A DNA stretch of 64,000 bases from Caprimulgus europaeus. Taxonomy: Eukaryota; Chordata; Aves; Caprimulgiformes; Caprimulgidae. The stretch covers positions 42,785,295 to 42,849,294 of the forward strand of contig OU015524.1 in the NCBI GenBank assembly GCA_907165065.1. The letters are read 5' to 3'. Below are positions 1 to 10,600 of the stretch, piece after piece (within the stretch, counting starts at the first letter, position 1; each line of letters starts with the position of its first letter). Below the pieces are notes generated by a model that worked only from the letters and a program-made list of their open reading frames with translations, had not been told where the DNA came from and made no database searches. A program made the translations under genes and the position numbers.

Positions 1-149
1 GAGCCCCAAACACTTAGTTTCCTCAAATATACATGTAAAAATTAATGTAAAAATTGTCCCTGCAGGCTTAACAGATGGATTTATGTGATTGTAAATGTGC
101 CTCCAAATAGTCAGTGGTTTCATCTTTCTTTATGCTTGGTTATTCACAG

Positions 150-300
150 GCTGATGCCAGCACTGTTGAAGACTTTAAAAAATAAGAAGGAGCTGGTCTC
201 CAATGAGATTTACTTGCTGAGTGCCATCACTGCTCTGCTGAAGGTTGCAGAAACATTACCACACTTCCTTAGTCCTTATCTTTTGGATTGCTTGCTGCAG
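150..300 (+). CDS. HEATR1: HEATR1 exon, first one in the window
   Basis: The acceptor is TATTCACAG and the donor is GTGAGC. The first base completes a codon begun in an upstream exon outside the window. It encodes LMPALLKTLKNKKELVSNEI and onward to LLDCLLQ, a helical HEAT-like segment, and ends in phase 0. Confidence 0.9.
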
Positions 301-3300
301 GTGAGCTGACTCCCACAGATATGTAATGGGGAACAAGATCTGCCCAGTTCCTACAAGAAACTACAAAGATTAGATTTTTTTCTCTCTGACACTGAAATAG
401 GAGTGTGTGAAGGTGGAAGGTTGTAACATATTCTACTCACCTTCTTATGCAGCTAAGATACAAAATATAAGAGCATCTGCTCTTCCCTCTGATAGGTTTG
501 TTTGCCTCTTGGAAAAGGAGATGAATCCTGAAGGGTCATTCTGTAATATCCATGATGTCATCAAATGTATATCTTAACAGCTCTAGTTAGTGTAATTCTG
601 ACCCCCTGCTGCTGACATCCACATTTCAATAGTGTTTGTCTTCTAAAGACAGAAAAGCTCTGTGTGCAGACATCCTCATGTAAGGTGCTCCAAGTGCTGC
701 AAACAGCAAGGTTCCCATCTGGCACTTGCAAAGACAACTACTGTTAAAAAAGTTCCTGAGTTGCTTTAAGGATGCCTAACTTTTGTTGGATTTCTTTATA
801 GGTTGTCCGCTTGGAAAAGATTGTGGTAGAGTTTGGTCCTTCTTCCCAGATAAGTTTACGCGTAACATCATTGAAAACTATCCTGGCTACAAGGCTTGCT
901 CCCCGGATACTCTTGCCTGCAGTTACAAAATGTTACAGTGAAGTGGCAAATACCAGGAAGGTAAGGATTTTTAAAAATCTTTTCCATTGTGATTAAAAAG
1001 AAAGAAAGAAAAAGAAGCAGTGCAAAATTTGGTTCAACTGTCCTGGCTGTGTCCCCTCCCAGCCTCTAGCCCACCACCAGCCTACTCACGGGGGCAGCAG
1101 AGTGAGAAACAAAGAAAGACTTGACACTGCAAGCACTGTTCAGCAATAGCTAAAACACCGGTGTGTTATCAGCGTTATTTTGGTCACAAATCTAAAATGC
1201 AGCATCATATAAGCTGCTATGAGGAAAATTAACTCCACCCCAGCCAAACCTAGTGATGTCTTTATATTATCTCTGTTTTCTTTTGTACCACAATGGTGAT
1301 TCAGAAAAGTTAGACCGGGGAGAAACACGCCAGTTTAATATCCTTAGCATGTTAGATGATGAATGCTTGAAAGATCATCCCATTCATAAAGGCCTTGATT
1401 TATCTGCTAGGAATACAAGTTGAGTCATAATTTTCATCTGAGCTTTGCTACTGTCTCACAGGTGCAAACCTTTAAGACTTAACTGATATCTCCAGTATTG
1501 GAGAGGGGAGACCAAACTCTCTTCAGGCATCCTACTAACTTAAGCCCCCAAAAAGTACAGGAAAAAGTTTTGTTTATTTTATTGACAATATTTTAATGAG
1601 TAAATATGTGAAATGCAAAACTTTAGTTCCCTTGTTACATTTCTCAGTTACTGTCAATATCACAGTTGTCTTTGCATTGCTTTACTTTTGTTTTGGCAGA
1701 ACTGCCTGGGTCCCCTTATGAACATTTTGAAGGAGCATATTGTTGGTATGGAGAAGGAGCACCTGACGTCCCATCAGTCTGAGCTGACGGCATTTTTCAT
1801 GAAAGCCCTGGACTTCCGAGCAGAGCATGCCCAGGTGGCTTGTTTAGGGGGATGAACAGCAACAGCTCAACTTCTACATGCTAATTCGATCAGTTGTTTG
1901 AAAAAATAGTAGTAGTTTCCATTGCATATGTGCTCTGAAATTCTGGGTATCAAATATTCTGTTCTGGAATTGTTCTTGGGGTAGAAAATATTATGGTTAG
2001 GTATTTAGTCTGAAACAGACAAAATTAAAATATGCTTTGAAAGCTCGAATTCTTACATTTCAAACTTGGAATTATGTTTTTCTAATTTTTCTAGGATGAT
2101 TTAGAGGAAGTTGGCAAGACAGAGGCTTACATTATTGATTGTCTAATAAGTATGGTTATGAAACTTTCTGAGGCTTCTTTCAGACCCCTCTTCTTCAGGG
2201 TAAGAAGTTTAAATATAATTCATTTGCATCAGCATGTTTGTATTTTCCAGCACACAGACACAGGAAAGAGCTAATCTGCCTTTCACTTTCAGCTCTTTGA
2301 CTGGTCCAAAACAGAGTCTGCCCTCAAAGACAGATTGCTGACATTCCACCGAATAGCAGATTGCATTGCAGACAAGCTCAAGGGTCTCTTCACTCTGTTT
2401 GCTGGTCATTTAGTGAAGCCATTTGCTGAGACACTGAACCAGGTCAACGTTTCTAAAACTGGTAAGTTTTCAGCTACTAACTACAGAGAGGCCTTGGCAG
2501 GCTAACTAATTGCTGAAAGAGGTTAATTGTAATTGCTGAAAGTTTATTCTCACAGGATTTACTTCACAGGATATACCTCTCATTTCTCTCTTTCTTCTTT
2601 CTCTCATAATGGAACCAAAGGACATTTTTCATCCATGGGCTCTGGGCTGCCTGTACAAAGTTGAGACAACATGAAAATTTTCAGTGTCAGTCCCAGTGAG
2701 TTCCATGAGAATGAAATTGTGTGGAAAGAGGGTGACTTGTTTCTGTTTGGGTTGGTTTATTTTCCCTATTCACTGACATCTCATATGCTGCCTGGTGTAT
2801 TCAGATGCCTCTGCTTTCTTTGCAGAAATAGGTATTACTTTTTTGTATGGGAAACTATTTGCCCATCCAGTTTGTAGTGACCTGAAGAAATTCACCAAAT
2901 CTACAGGTGATAGCCTGTGGCTATTCTCTTTTATCCCCAGCTGACTGTGAACAGCAGTGGCAGATCTGCTAGGGCATTAACCAAAAGCTAGATAACATAC
3001 TGTTTTTCTGAGTGAAGAGTACATAATTGCTATGTAGTATGTCCTTAGCTATATTCACAAACTAACAATGTTTCTATCTTGTGGGGAAGTTTTATATTTT
3101 CTTTTTTATTTTTTTTTTTTTTTTTTTCTCCTTGATTGATATGTAGATGAAGCTTTCTTTGACTCTGAAAATAGCACAGAAAAGAGCTGTCTGCTGTTGC
3201 ACTTCACCATAGACTGTTTGCACAAGCTCTTCCTGTTTGACACCCAGAAGTTCCTGAGTAAGGAAAGAGCAGAAACCTTGATGATGCCTCTGGTCGATCA

Positions 3301-5160
3301 GGTATTGACAAACACAAAAAAACATAGCTGATTTTTTTTTTTCCCCTGCTGAAAGAATTATTTTTTTTAACTATCAGGCCTAAGTCCTCTCCTTTAACAA
3401 AAAGGGAGGAATTAATTTATTGTCTTAGGGCTACAGACAGTATTAACTGCTTTGCCTAAGGCTCTGAATTACTGATTTTTTTAATCCTATTTCTAAATGT
3501 CTTCATTCCAAAAGGTTCATACATGTTGTTGAGCTCTTGCAGACTGGTGCACTCCCACTGATGCCCTTTGACATAACTCTTGAGTACCTGAAAGCCAAAG
3601 CTGGAAGTGCTTTTGGCTGACTTTGTCTGAGCCTGGATCTGTTTGACAAGCTTTTTACTTCCACAGCTAGAAAATATGCTTGGAGGAGATGAGAAGTTCC
3701 AGGAAAGAGTGACAGCACACCTGGTACCCTGCATAGCTCAGTTTTCAGTGGCGATGGCAGATGATTCTCTTTGGAAACCACTGAACTACCAGATCCTGCT
3801 GAAAATGAGGCACACCTCTCCTAAGGTTGGGAGCTATCAGAATTTGAATGGGTGTTCCTTGTTGTGTTAGAAAATCAGAACAGTGTCCCAAAAAATGGAA
3901 GTGGATTAGCCAAGTCACTGCTAAAATCCTTGCCTAAATTAAAATACTGATATTGTACTATGCTACTCCCACGTTGTAGAGAAATTTATACAACAGGGCC
4001 TTCTGCTCTTCCTGCAAGCAGTCAATATTCCACATGTGAATGTCTTCCATACTGTGTGGTTTGAGTTTTTAAAAGATTTGGTAGCTGTTGGAATAACAGT
4101 TAACCTGTTTGTGTATGAAGAAAGGGGCACTTTAAAGGGGGGAACTGTAAGACAGTTATTTACCAACCTTCAGACCTGTTTATTATGTAAAGTTCAGTCA
4201 AGACTCTCCTATTTGACAGTTTGTATGTATTCAGGTGGAACATTTGGTTTTTCATTGTGCTGAGCTAAGTCCTTCTGGTACAGTACAATAGAGTGGCATT
4301 GTAATGGGAAGTTAACAACAGTTATATCAAGTAACTTCCAGCAACATACCTGTTTTTCCTTTAACATTATCTATCTTAACCCAGATGTTGAGATTTAAAT
4401 TAGCCTAAAACTAATTCCCTTGAGTAGGGAAAGCTAGTTTACAAACTTATATGGAAAGAAAGTGTGGAGGGGGGGGGAAACAAGGAACTATACTGTAATG
4501 TTTGTTTCCTTACAAAGATTATTGTTTTGTCTTAGGTTCGGTTTGCTGCTCTGCTTACTTTGTTAGAAGTTGCACAAAAACTGAAGGAGAACTACCTGGT
4601 CCTGCTACCAGAATCCATTCCATTCTTAGCTGAGCTCATGGAAGGTAATGTCCTTAAGTGGCATTAGTGAAGGCAGACAGCTGGCCTATAACCAAAAAAA
4701 GAATAAGGGCCACTTATTTAAAAAATTCACATAGGATGATTGCTATAATTGCTATAAATCTTGTGAATTGGTGTATGGCAGCTTAAACTGCAAACTGAAA
4801 CAGGTTGTATCCAATACTCTCCGAAAGTTCAGTTAAATTATGGTAGTTTCTTCAGTGTTATAGCCTGTGCATATCTCTCCACTTGCATGTTTTAGATCAG
4901 TGTTACAGTAGAAATAATTTGCCCAAGTCCTGAGTCAGTGCCAAGATAGTTTTGAATAACTATTTCATACCTGGTGTTTGAAGACAGTTCTAGCCTTGAC
5001 AAGTGACAAAGCCTTCCTATGGTAGCTTTGTAATCACTATTCTACTTAATTCCTGCTTTATTTCTTTTTAGATGAATGTGAAGAAGTTGAACAGCAGTGT
5101 CAGAAGACAATTCAACAGCTGGAAGTCATTTTGGGAGAACCACTCCAAAGCTACTTCTAA
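150..5160 (+). CDS. HEATR1: HEATR1 (UTP10 homologue), 3' part: last nine coding exons
   Basis: HEATR1 is a large nucleolar HEAT-repeat protein, the homologue of yeast Utp10. It works in the t-UTP part of the small-subunit processome, in rDNA transcription and pre-18S processing. Exons: 150-300, 802-960, 1700-1834, 2095-2199, 2293-2461, 3147-3301, 3667-3825, 4536-4644, 5072-5160. They join in one open frame of 409 residues plus stop, about a fifth of the roughly 2,140-residue human protein; the rest lies left of the window. Recognition rests on stretches such as LFTLFAGHLVKPFAETLNQV, RVTAHLVPCIAQFSVAMADD and the C-terminus LGEPLQSYF, which match my recollection of human HEATR1. The middle exons correspond to the BP28CT domain, followed by C-terminal HEAT-like helices. 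The gene is tail-to-tail with LGALS8. Introns hold an LTR fragment (1029-1250) and homopolymer runs; nothing else was recognised in them. Confidence 0.96.
802..960 (+). CDS. HEATR1: HEATR1 exon
   Basis: The acceptor is TTTCTTTATAG and the donor is GTAAGG. It is 53 codons in phase 0, starting VVRLEKIVVEF and ending VANTRK. The frame stays open about 35 bases past the donor, but the splice site and homology end it here. Confidence 0.9.
1029..1250 (-). mobile_element. Degraded avian ERVL-type LTR fragment
   Basis: Read on the minus strand, the block starts GGTTTGGCTGGGGTGGAGTT and runs through a TTTTAGCTATTGCTGAACAG stretch to GGGAGGGGACACAGCCAGGA. I recognise this pattern as a dispersed avian endogenous-retrovirus LTR family. 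It lies in a HEATR1 intron, opposite to the gene. No internal viral coding sequence or second LTR is seen, so it is an old solitary, probably truncated LTR. The subfamily name would need a repeat library. Confidence 0.6.
1700..1834 (+). CDS. HEATR1: HEATR1 exon, start of the BP28CT region
   Basis: The acceptor is TTGTTTTGGCAG. It is 45 codons in phase 0, NCLGPLMNIL through ALDFRAEHAQ, followed by donor GTGGCT, which is weaker than its neighbours but in the right place and phase. Confidence 0.9.
2095..2199 (+). CDS. HEATR1: HEATR1 exon
   Basis: The acceptor is TTTTTCTAG and the donor is GTAAGA. It is 35 codons in phase 0, DDLEEVGKTEAY through SFRPLFFR. The following intron is only 93 nt. Confidence 0.92.
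2293..2461 (+). CDS. HEATR1: HEATR1 exon
   Basis: The acceptor is TTTCACTTTCAG and the donor is GTAAGT. It encodes LFDWSKTESALKDRLLTF through NQVNVSKT and carries the first base of an Asp codon finished by the next exon. Confidence 0.93.
3109..3127 (+). repeat. 19-T homopolymer before a HEATR1 splice acceptor
   Basis: A run of 19 T in the HEATR1 intron just upstream of the exon at 3147. It is probably used as a polypyrimidine tract and is likely to vary in length between individuals. Confidence 0.85.
3147..3301 (+). CDS. HEATR1: HEATR1 exon
   Basis: It starts with the last two bases of a split Asp codon and reads EAFFDSENSTEKS to LMMPLVDQ, with donor GTATTG. The acceptor ATGTAG lies 18 bases after a 19-T run (3109-3127) that probably acts as its polypyrimidine tract. 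Confidence 0.92.
3667..3825 (+). CDS. HEATR1: HEATR1 exon
   Basis: The acceptor is ACTTCCACAG and the donor is GTTGGG. It is 53 codons in phase 0, LENMLGGDEKFQERVT through MRHTSPK. Confidence 0.93.
4536..4644 (+). CDS. HEATR1: HEATR1 exon
   Basis: The acceptor is TTTGTCTTAG and the donor is GTAATG. It encodes VRFAALLTLLEVAQKLKENY through FLAELME plus one base of a split Asp codon. Confidence 0.93.
5072..5160 (+). CDS. HEATR1: HEATR1 terminal coding exon
   Basis: The acceptor is TTTCTTTTTAG. It completes a split Asp codon, reads ECEEVEQQCQKTIQQLEVIL and ends LGEPLQSYF with stop TAA at 5158-5160. This C-terminus is the strongest single match to HEATR1. Confidence 0.95.
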
Positions 5161-5170
5161 GCTTATCCCC

Positions 5171-5189
5171 TTTTTTTTTTTTTTTTTTT
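5171..5189 (+). repeat. 19-T homopolymer in the HEATR1 3' UTR
   Basis: A run of 19 T located 11 bases after the HEATR1 stop codon. It could be the worn A-tail of an antisense retroposed element, but no element body is recognisable beside it. Confidence 0.8.
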
Positions 5190-5284
5190 CCAAATTTTGT
5201 CTGAGTTGTGTTAGCTTCACACATGCAAGTGTTACATGCAAACTGTCATACCAATTTTTATCAGACCTAAGATCTTGACTTTTT

Positions 5285-5290
5285 AATAAA
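5285..5290 (+). terminator. HEATR1: HEATR1 polyadenylation signal AATAAA
   Basis: A canonical AATAAA lies 125 bases after the HEATR1 stop, giving a very short 3' UTR that contains a 19-T run (5171-5189). A second AATAAA at 5703-5708 could serve a longer form. Confidence 0.75.
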
Positions 5291-5310
5291 ATATTGTAAG
5301 AATCTGGCTT

Positions 5311-6360
5311 TAAAATTTCTGGATTATCTGGGGACTTTTCATATGACTTTTCCTTAACTCCCCTTTTCTTCACAGTGGGAAAAACAGAGCAAACGATACG
5401 CAAATTCTGATAGCTGGGCACAGAGTGACAACATGTGAGACTTCCTGAATGTCACTGTGCTTGGGGGATGCAGTCTGGGTGCAGGGGCTGTCATGCTACA
5501 ATGTAAGCATGGTACTCACTGCATCATGCAATGCAATCCTGAGAATCTCCTTCTCTGTCATTTTTAGGGAAGTAAAAAGTAAACCCATTGAAGACACTGA
5601 AAAGGAAGTTACAAGAAACTAGGCTTCATAGAGGAGCTAAAGCTGTTTTTTTAGTCTTTAAAGACTGTTACTGATTAGCTTCTTTTTCACCTGAAAATCA
5701 AGAATAAATTTCTTGCTATGTTAATGAATTAATGAAAAAGCTCACCACCTGTTTTGCACCAGGAGGTGCTGGTTCATTACATTGCTAATAAGAAAGGCAC
5801 CCAGACTCTGTAAAGTATAGTTTAAAATGTAACTGGTTAGAACTAACACTATAAAGAGGATAATCTTACATCCCATTGCGTGCTAGGAATGGGCCTCTGC
5901 TCATGGTGCAGCACGCCATGCATATCCCATCTGCGGAAAGGTTATGTGGTCATTTGTGCTCTTACTGAATTTTCTTAAGACAACAACTATTAATCATGTC
6001 TGCTGTCAAACAAAAAGAATGTTCACATGAGAATGTCCTGCTGAACTCTTTAGATAAAGGCAAGGACACAGAAGTGGTGTAACTGCCATTACAGAGTGGG
6101 AGCTGCCTACCAGCTATGTTTATCCTGCTGGCCAAGGTGTATGTGGAGCACAACACTGTCCTAAAGGACACACCAGCACAGCCGAGGCCTACTCAGGTTA
6201 GCTGGTCTGTGGATCACTAACTCCTCTGTGGAATTGGTCCTCCAGTCAGGATCACTATGCCACCTGGGAGATACAGGTAAGATAAGTGAAACAAGACAAA
6301 ATACAGACCAAAAAGGATTGTAGCTACTTAGCTACACTTGAGGAAAAGCTGAGTTCACAA
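5311..6360. other. Spacer between converging HEATR1 and LGALS8 3' ends
   Basis: The region contains no convincing coding sequence. It lies between the HEATR1 poly(A) signal and the probable LGALS8 poly(A) signal, and the stop codons of the two genes are 2.3 kb apart. It may carry alternative 3' UTR sequence of either gene. Confidence 0.6.
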
Positions 6361-6365
6361 ATGTT

Positions 6366-6371
6366 TTTATT
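6366..6371 (-). terminator. LGALS8: Probable LGALS8 polyadenylation signal
   Basis: TTTATT on the plus strand is AATAAA on the minus strand, about 1.1 kb beyond the LGALS8 stop codon. It is the best candidate for the gene's 3' end. The stretch 6372-7462 would then be 3' UTR, in which nothing else was recognised. Confidence 0.5.
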
Positions 6372-7462
6372 TATGCTTTTTATATATTAAATCTGGTAAT
6401 TTATCTTAAACAGTCTTTTAAGGTACAACTTAATTCTTGAAATTGCTTCACTCTTTTAGCAGCCGTTAAGATAAATAGGAACATCCCTCAGGCATGTGTT
6501 GACAGACAGCAGCAACTTATTTTTAAAAATTATAAAAATTAAGACTGACATTTGTATGGAAAACGGATTGAATAGGAACAGCTTGTTTCAGATAGAGAGT
6601 ATTTTAATGCAAGACTGAAAGAGGATTCCTTCTCTATTCCACTGATAAGTATCCAAGAACCTGGGCTCACAATTTGAAAAATGAAAAATACAGACATCTA
6701 CTTCAGTCCCTGAGCAATCTCAACTCAGGAGCCATTTCAGGTCAAGCAAGCTTTTAAAAGTTCACACAACTGGAACCAGGTAAGTAGTTTTAATTTGTTT
6801 CACTTTGGGAAACTAATAGCTAGAAATGCTGCTGTATGTTTGATTTAAGCCAGTTACAAGCAGGAGGTGACATAACCATGAGTGTCAGAGAAGGTACTAC
6901 TGCAGCAGCAGGCTAAGAAGTAAGATCAAATTCCTCCTTGCCTTTTGCTAGAACTGATGGGCCAACTGCTTAATCCAGCCTCAGTAAAAAGGTTATAGTT
7001 GCTAATATAAACTAAGAAGAGTATATTTCATAATTCTATTTTAAATTAATTATCAATGTCCCTCTTGGGGTGGATAACCATATCTTCAGATCCTATTTCA
7101 GTCTCGTTTCTACTTCACAATATAGAATGTATGCTATCAAGGAATGATGAGTAGTATTTTAACTTAAACATACTGAGTGCAATTGTTAGACACAGTATGA
7201 TGCAGCATTTTCATATTGCTAGGTTCAGTAATACAGGAGATTTATCTGAGCAAACACTTACTTAGCTTGCCAGGGTACTGTAAACTAGAGGAGGATTTAA
7301 TCTCGCCGTTAGCAGTTCTGGTACTCGCCTAACTGAGACAGCCAGACGCAGAAGCCTAGATAGATAAAGGCAGGCGCAGCGTTAGTCAGCACCTGATTGT
7401 ACCTGACAAGGAGGCACTGTTATTAGAAGAGGTTTAATTCTTTTAGTACTGATTGAAAAGAA

Positions 7463-7612
7463 CTACCAGCTCCTCACATCTAACAACTTAATATCTCCCA
7501 TGATTTCCACTATGTCGATCTTTTCCAGTTGCTTAAACCGGTGCTTGTACTCCAGAGTGTGAACACCATTAACAGCAACTTTGAACTGGTGGGCATCACA
7601 GAAAATGATCAG
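7463..7612 (-). CDS. LGALS8: LGALS8 terminal coding exon 9
   Basis: The acceptor is TTGCTTTTCAG. It reads [20 protein letters not shown] to the C-terminus IKLLDVRSW, with stop TAG at 7465-7463. Confidence 0.95.
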   Translation of the reverse strand: MIIFCDAHQFKVAVNGVHTLEYKHRFKQLEKIDIVEIMGDIKLLDVRSW

Positions 7613-10600
7613 CTGAAAAGCAAGAACAGAAACAGTTAAATTTTAAGCTCAAGTAAGACATGAAAAACAACCTGATACTGTAGCCTTGACTTGGGCAAGC
7701 CCTGGTTCTGTTACAAAGAATGTTTCAAGTAAAAGACCATTTAAAAAAAAATAGAACTTGAATAAAATTTACAGAATAACTTAAGTTGGAGGGGACCCAT
7801 AAGGATCATCAAGTCCAACTCAATTCAGTTCAAATTTGTTCTGAGCACAGGCTGAATTATTGCAACTATTTAAAAAGAAAACTGTCATTAAAACCAAGTC
7901 AAATCTCTGCTCCCTGTGGTCCCATTTAATCCTAAACGTTCTGAACAGACTGAAATGGAGCAATGGCAGTTTTATTTAAATCTGTATTAATGACATGACG
8001 TTTAAGTGCCACTGCTAATCCTTTTGGCATAATTACCACTTTGATGCTGTGTTTCAGTTTGTCTTACCTCAAAGTACATCTCTGGACTGAAAGGGAAGTT
8101 GGGAACTTCCTTTTCTTCTTCTCCCCAGCTATCATGAAGATATGAGTTTCTTACAAAAATTTTGTTTTTCACTCGGGGATTCAGGTGTAATGCAATGTCC
8201 TTTGAATCACTTGACTTCAGATTTATTGCAAAGCTGGAAGACATTTTTTTAAAGTTTACTATACGAAGAGTTTATAAACATGATGCAGTAGTCCATATTT
8301 ACCAAGCCCTTAGCCAATACTCAAAACTGTTCTGGAGCCAGAGCTGATTCACCTGAAGAACCAAGCAGTTAACATAGATTTGTGTCCTTCACACAGAAAC
8401 CTTTGCTGGAGGCAGCAAATGTGGGACACGGCCCTGCTAGATCTGCTTCATCACTCACAGCTTTCTGTACGTGTGTCAGCAAGGAGGTACTGAGCCAAGT
8501 AGGCCAATTGCTGCTGCCCTGCATCACTAGGAAGTTGTGTTCTCACAGAAACACAGTGCTACTTCTTCCACCACCTCTTTCTCTTAACTAGGGCAGTGGA
8601 GGCTGGGAGGCTTTGTTTTACCTAAAGATGTTCTGTTATTTCTGCCAACAAACTGGTTAAACTCTTAAGTTTGCAGATTCTCTCTGTACATTTAGGATTG
8701 GTGGGACACCATGCACACAAAGTGTTACTTTCTAGGCAGTGTAGCTCTGCCTGGGCTGAATGAATACTCTGCAATCTCAGACATGTCCACAACACAGGGT
8801 TCCTAAAGGGGAGCTCTGGGGACAAGTCATCAGAGAGAAGTCATCCAAATTCAAATGAATGCTTCAACCTGTAGCAAAGACCTCACTGCATTTTAAGAAA
8901 TATTCCTCCCTCCAAGTTAGCTCCAGCTTTCGGGTTATTTCCCTCCTTTGAGAAGCCTAGAACTGCTTAGTCCAGATACGAAATACAGCAACAGGCCACA
9001 GTTCCAAGCTGTGAATTCCTTTTTCACTGAGAAAAAGGAACCTCTACAAGTCTGTGAACTGAGTGAAAGACATTAACTTACAAACTTTATAAATATCTGT
9101 ATGTTTAAAAGCACAGACATAAAGAGCAGACAACCTGCCATGCTTTAACTAACACCCAAAAGCCTCTTCACACCTATAAGCAGTACATTCAGCACTTGAA
9201 ATATGCTAATAAGCTTTTCAAGCCAAAGAAGGAAAACAAATGCTACCATCTAAATATTCATTATCCTGTCAAATTTAAAGTCTGTTCAAACTTTGTTGAT
9301 GAGATTTCTAGACCTTGGGTTCCAGTACTAATACGAATTCTTGAGTGCTGTTCAGCTGCAGGGAAGAGAGGTGCTCTGAGGAAGCAGGAGTACGATGCAT
9401 ATACACAGCGTAAAAAGCATGCTTCTCATCATTTGCACTAATTGCTTCATTTTTAGGCATGTTTCTGCAGAGCCAAAACCACCCTTCAAGCAAAGGGCAT
9501 GCTGAAGCACAATCATTTCCTCAGCCCCATTTTGACTGTGATGCACTCCCCTTCTCCCTCCTCCCCTTAAATCATGTTGGGAAAATGTCATCTTTGCGAC
9601 CTGTTGTTCCTAATTTGCTATCAAAACTAGAGCTTTCATCACTTAGTCGTTGTCAGTCAGGCACCTTCACATTTATACAGTCAAGGATGCGTCTGAGAAG
9701 CACTCAAATGAAACGTTGCAAATGCAGCACTTGAACACACCAGCAGCTCATCTAACCTGCTCATTTACATCTACTTCTGTCAGTTATCTTACTCTTGCAT
9801 CTCTTTAGAATAAAAGCTGTCTTTGTGTGGTATGTGTGCTCACATGCCTTGCACAATGGAAATCCTGAACAGACACACGATCTTGTGAATGATGCAGATT
9901 TAGTAGGTGAGACACTCAGGTTTTACCTTCAGTTTTCAAAATGGAGCTGCTCCCTAAAGTGGTTCCTGAGAAAACTGGACTGTAGTTTCAGATGATTCCA
10001 GATGCAAATTTGCAAGTAAAAGGCAATGTAAAAGCCTACTCATTCTTAAGAGTAGCTCAGTTAAACAGCAGAAAAAATCAGTAACACCTACCTCTTTGGG
10101 TTTTTATTCACTTCTGCTTTAATGGCAATTGTGTGTCCTGGATGAAGTGCAGTATCAAGTCTCCCAACGTAGGGAATTCCCTGGAAGGACACCACCAGTA
10201 AAAATTTTTTGCTGTGACTTACTTTTTTTCAATATACAAGCTGAGCTTTATTATGTCAGGAAGAAATTTAGCCTACAAGTGCAAATCTGCAATTTATAGC
10301 TAAAGTTATTCCAACCAACAAGTTCTAGGTTACTAATACTATACCAGGAAAGTTACACTGAGATAAACATATCAATGTGTTGGGTTTTTTCTTTGGATTC
10401 AAAATAGAGACTGCGTACAACTACTTCTGCCACTACTAATGGTGGAAGGAGGGGAAGAAGAAAAGGGGGGAAAAAAAGGTAAGCACAAAACTCCCTGCAC
10501 TAACTTAAGTTTGTTATCACATAATTATTCAGATAGAGACATCCTAACTTCTCCTCTCTGAAAGCTTCAGTTATGCTTTAATGAATCAGACTTATGCTAG

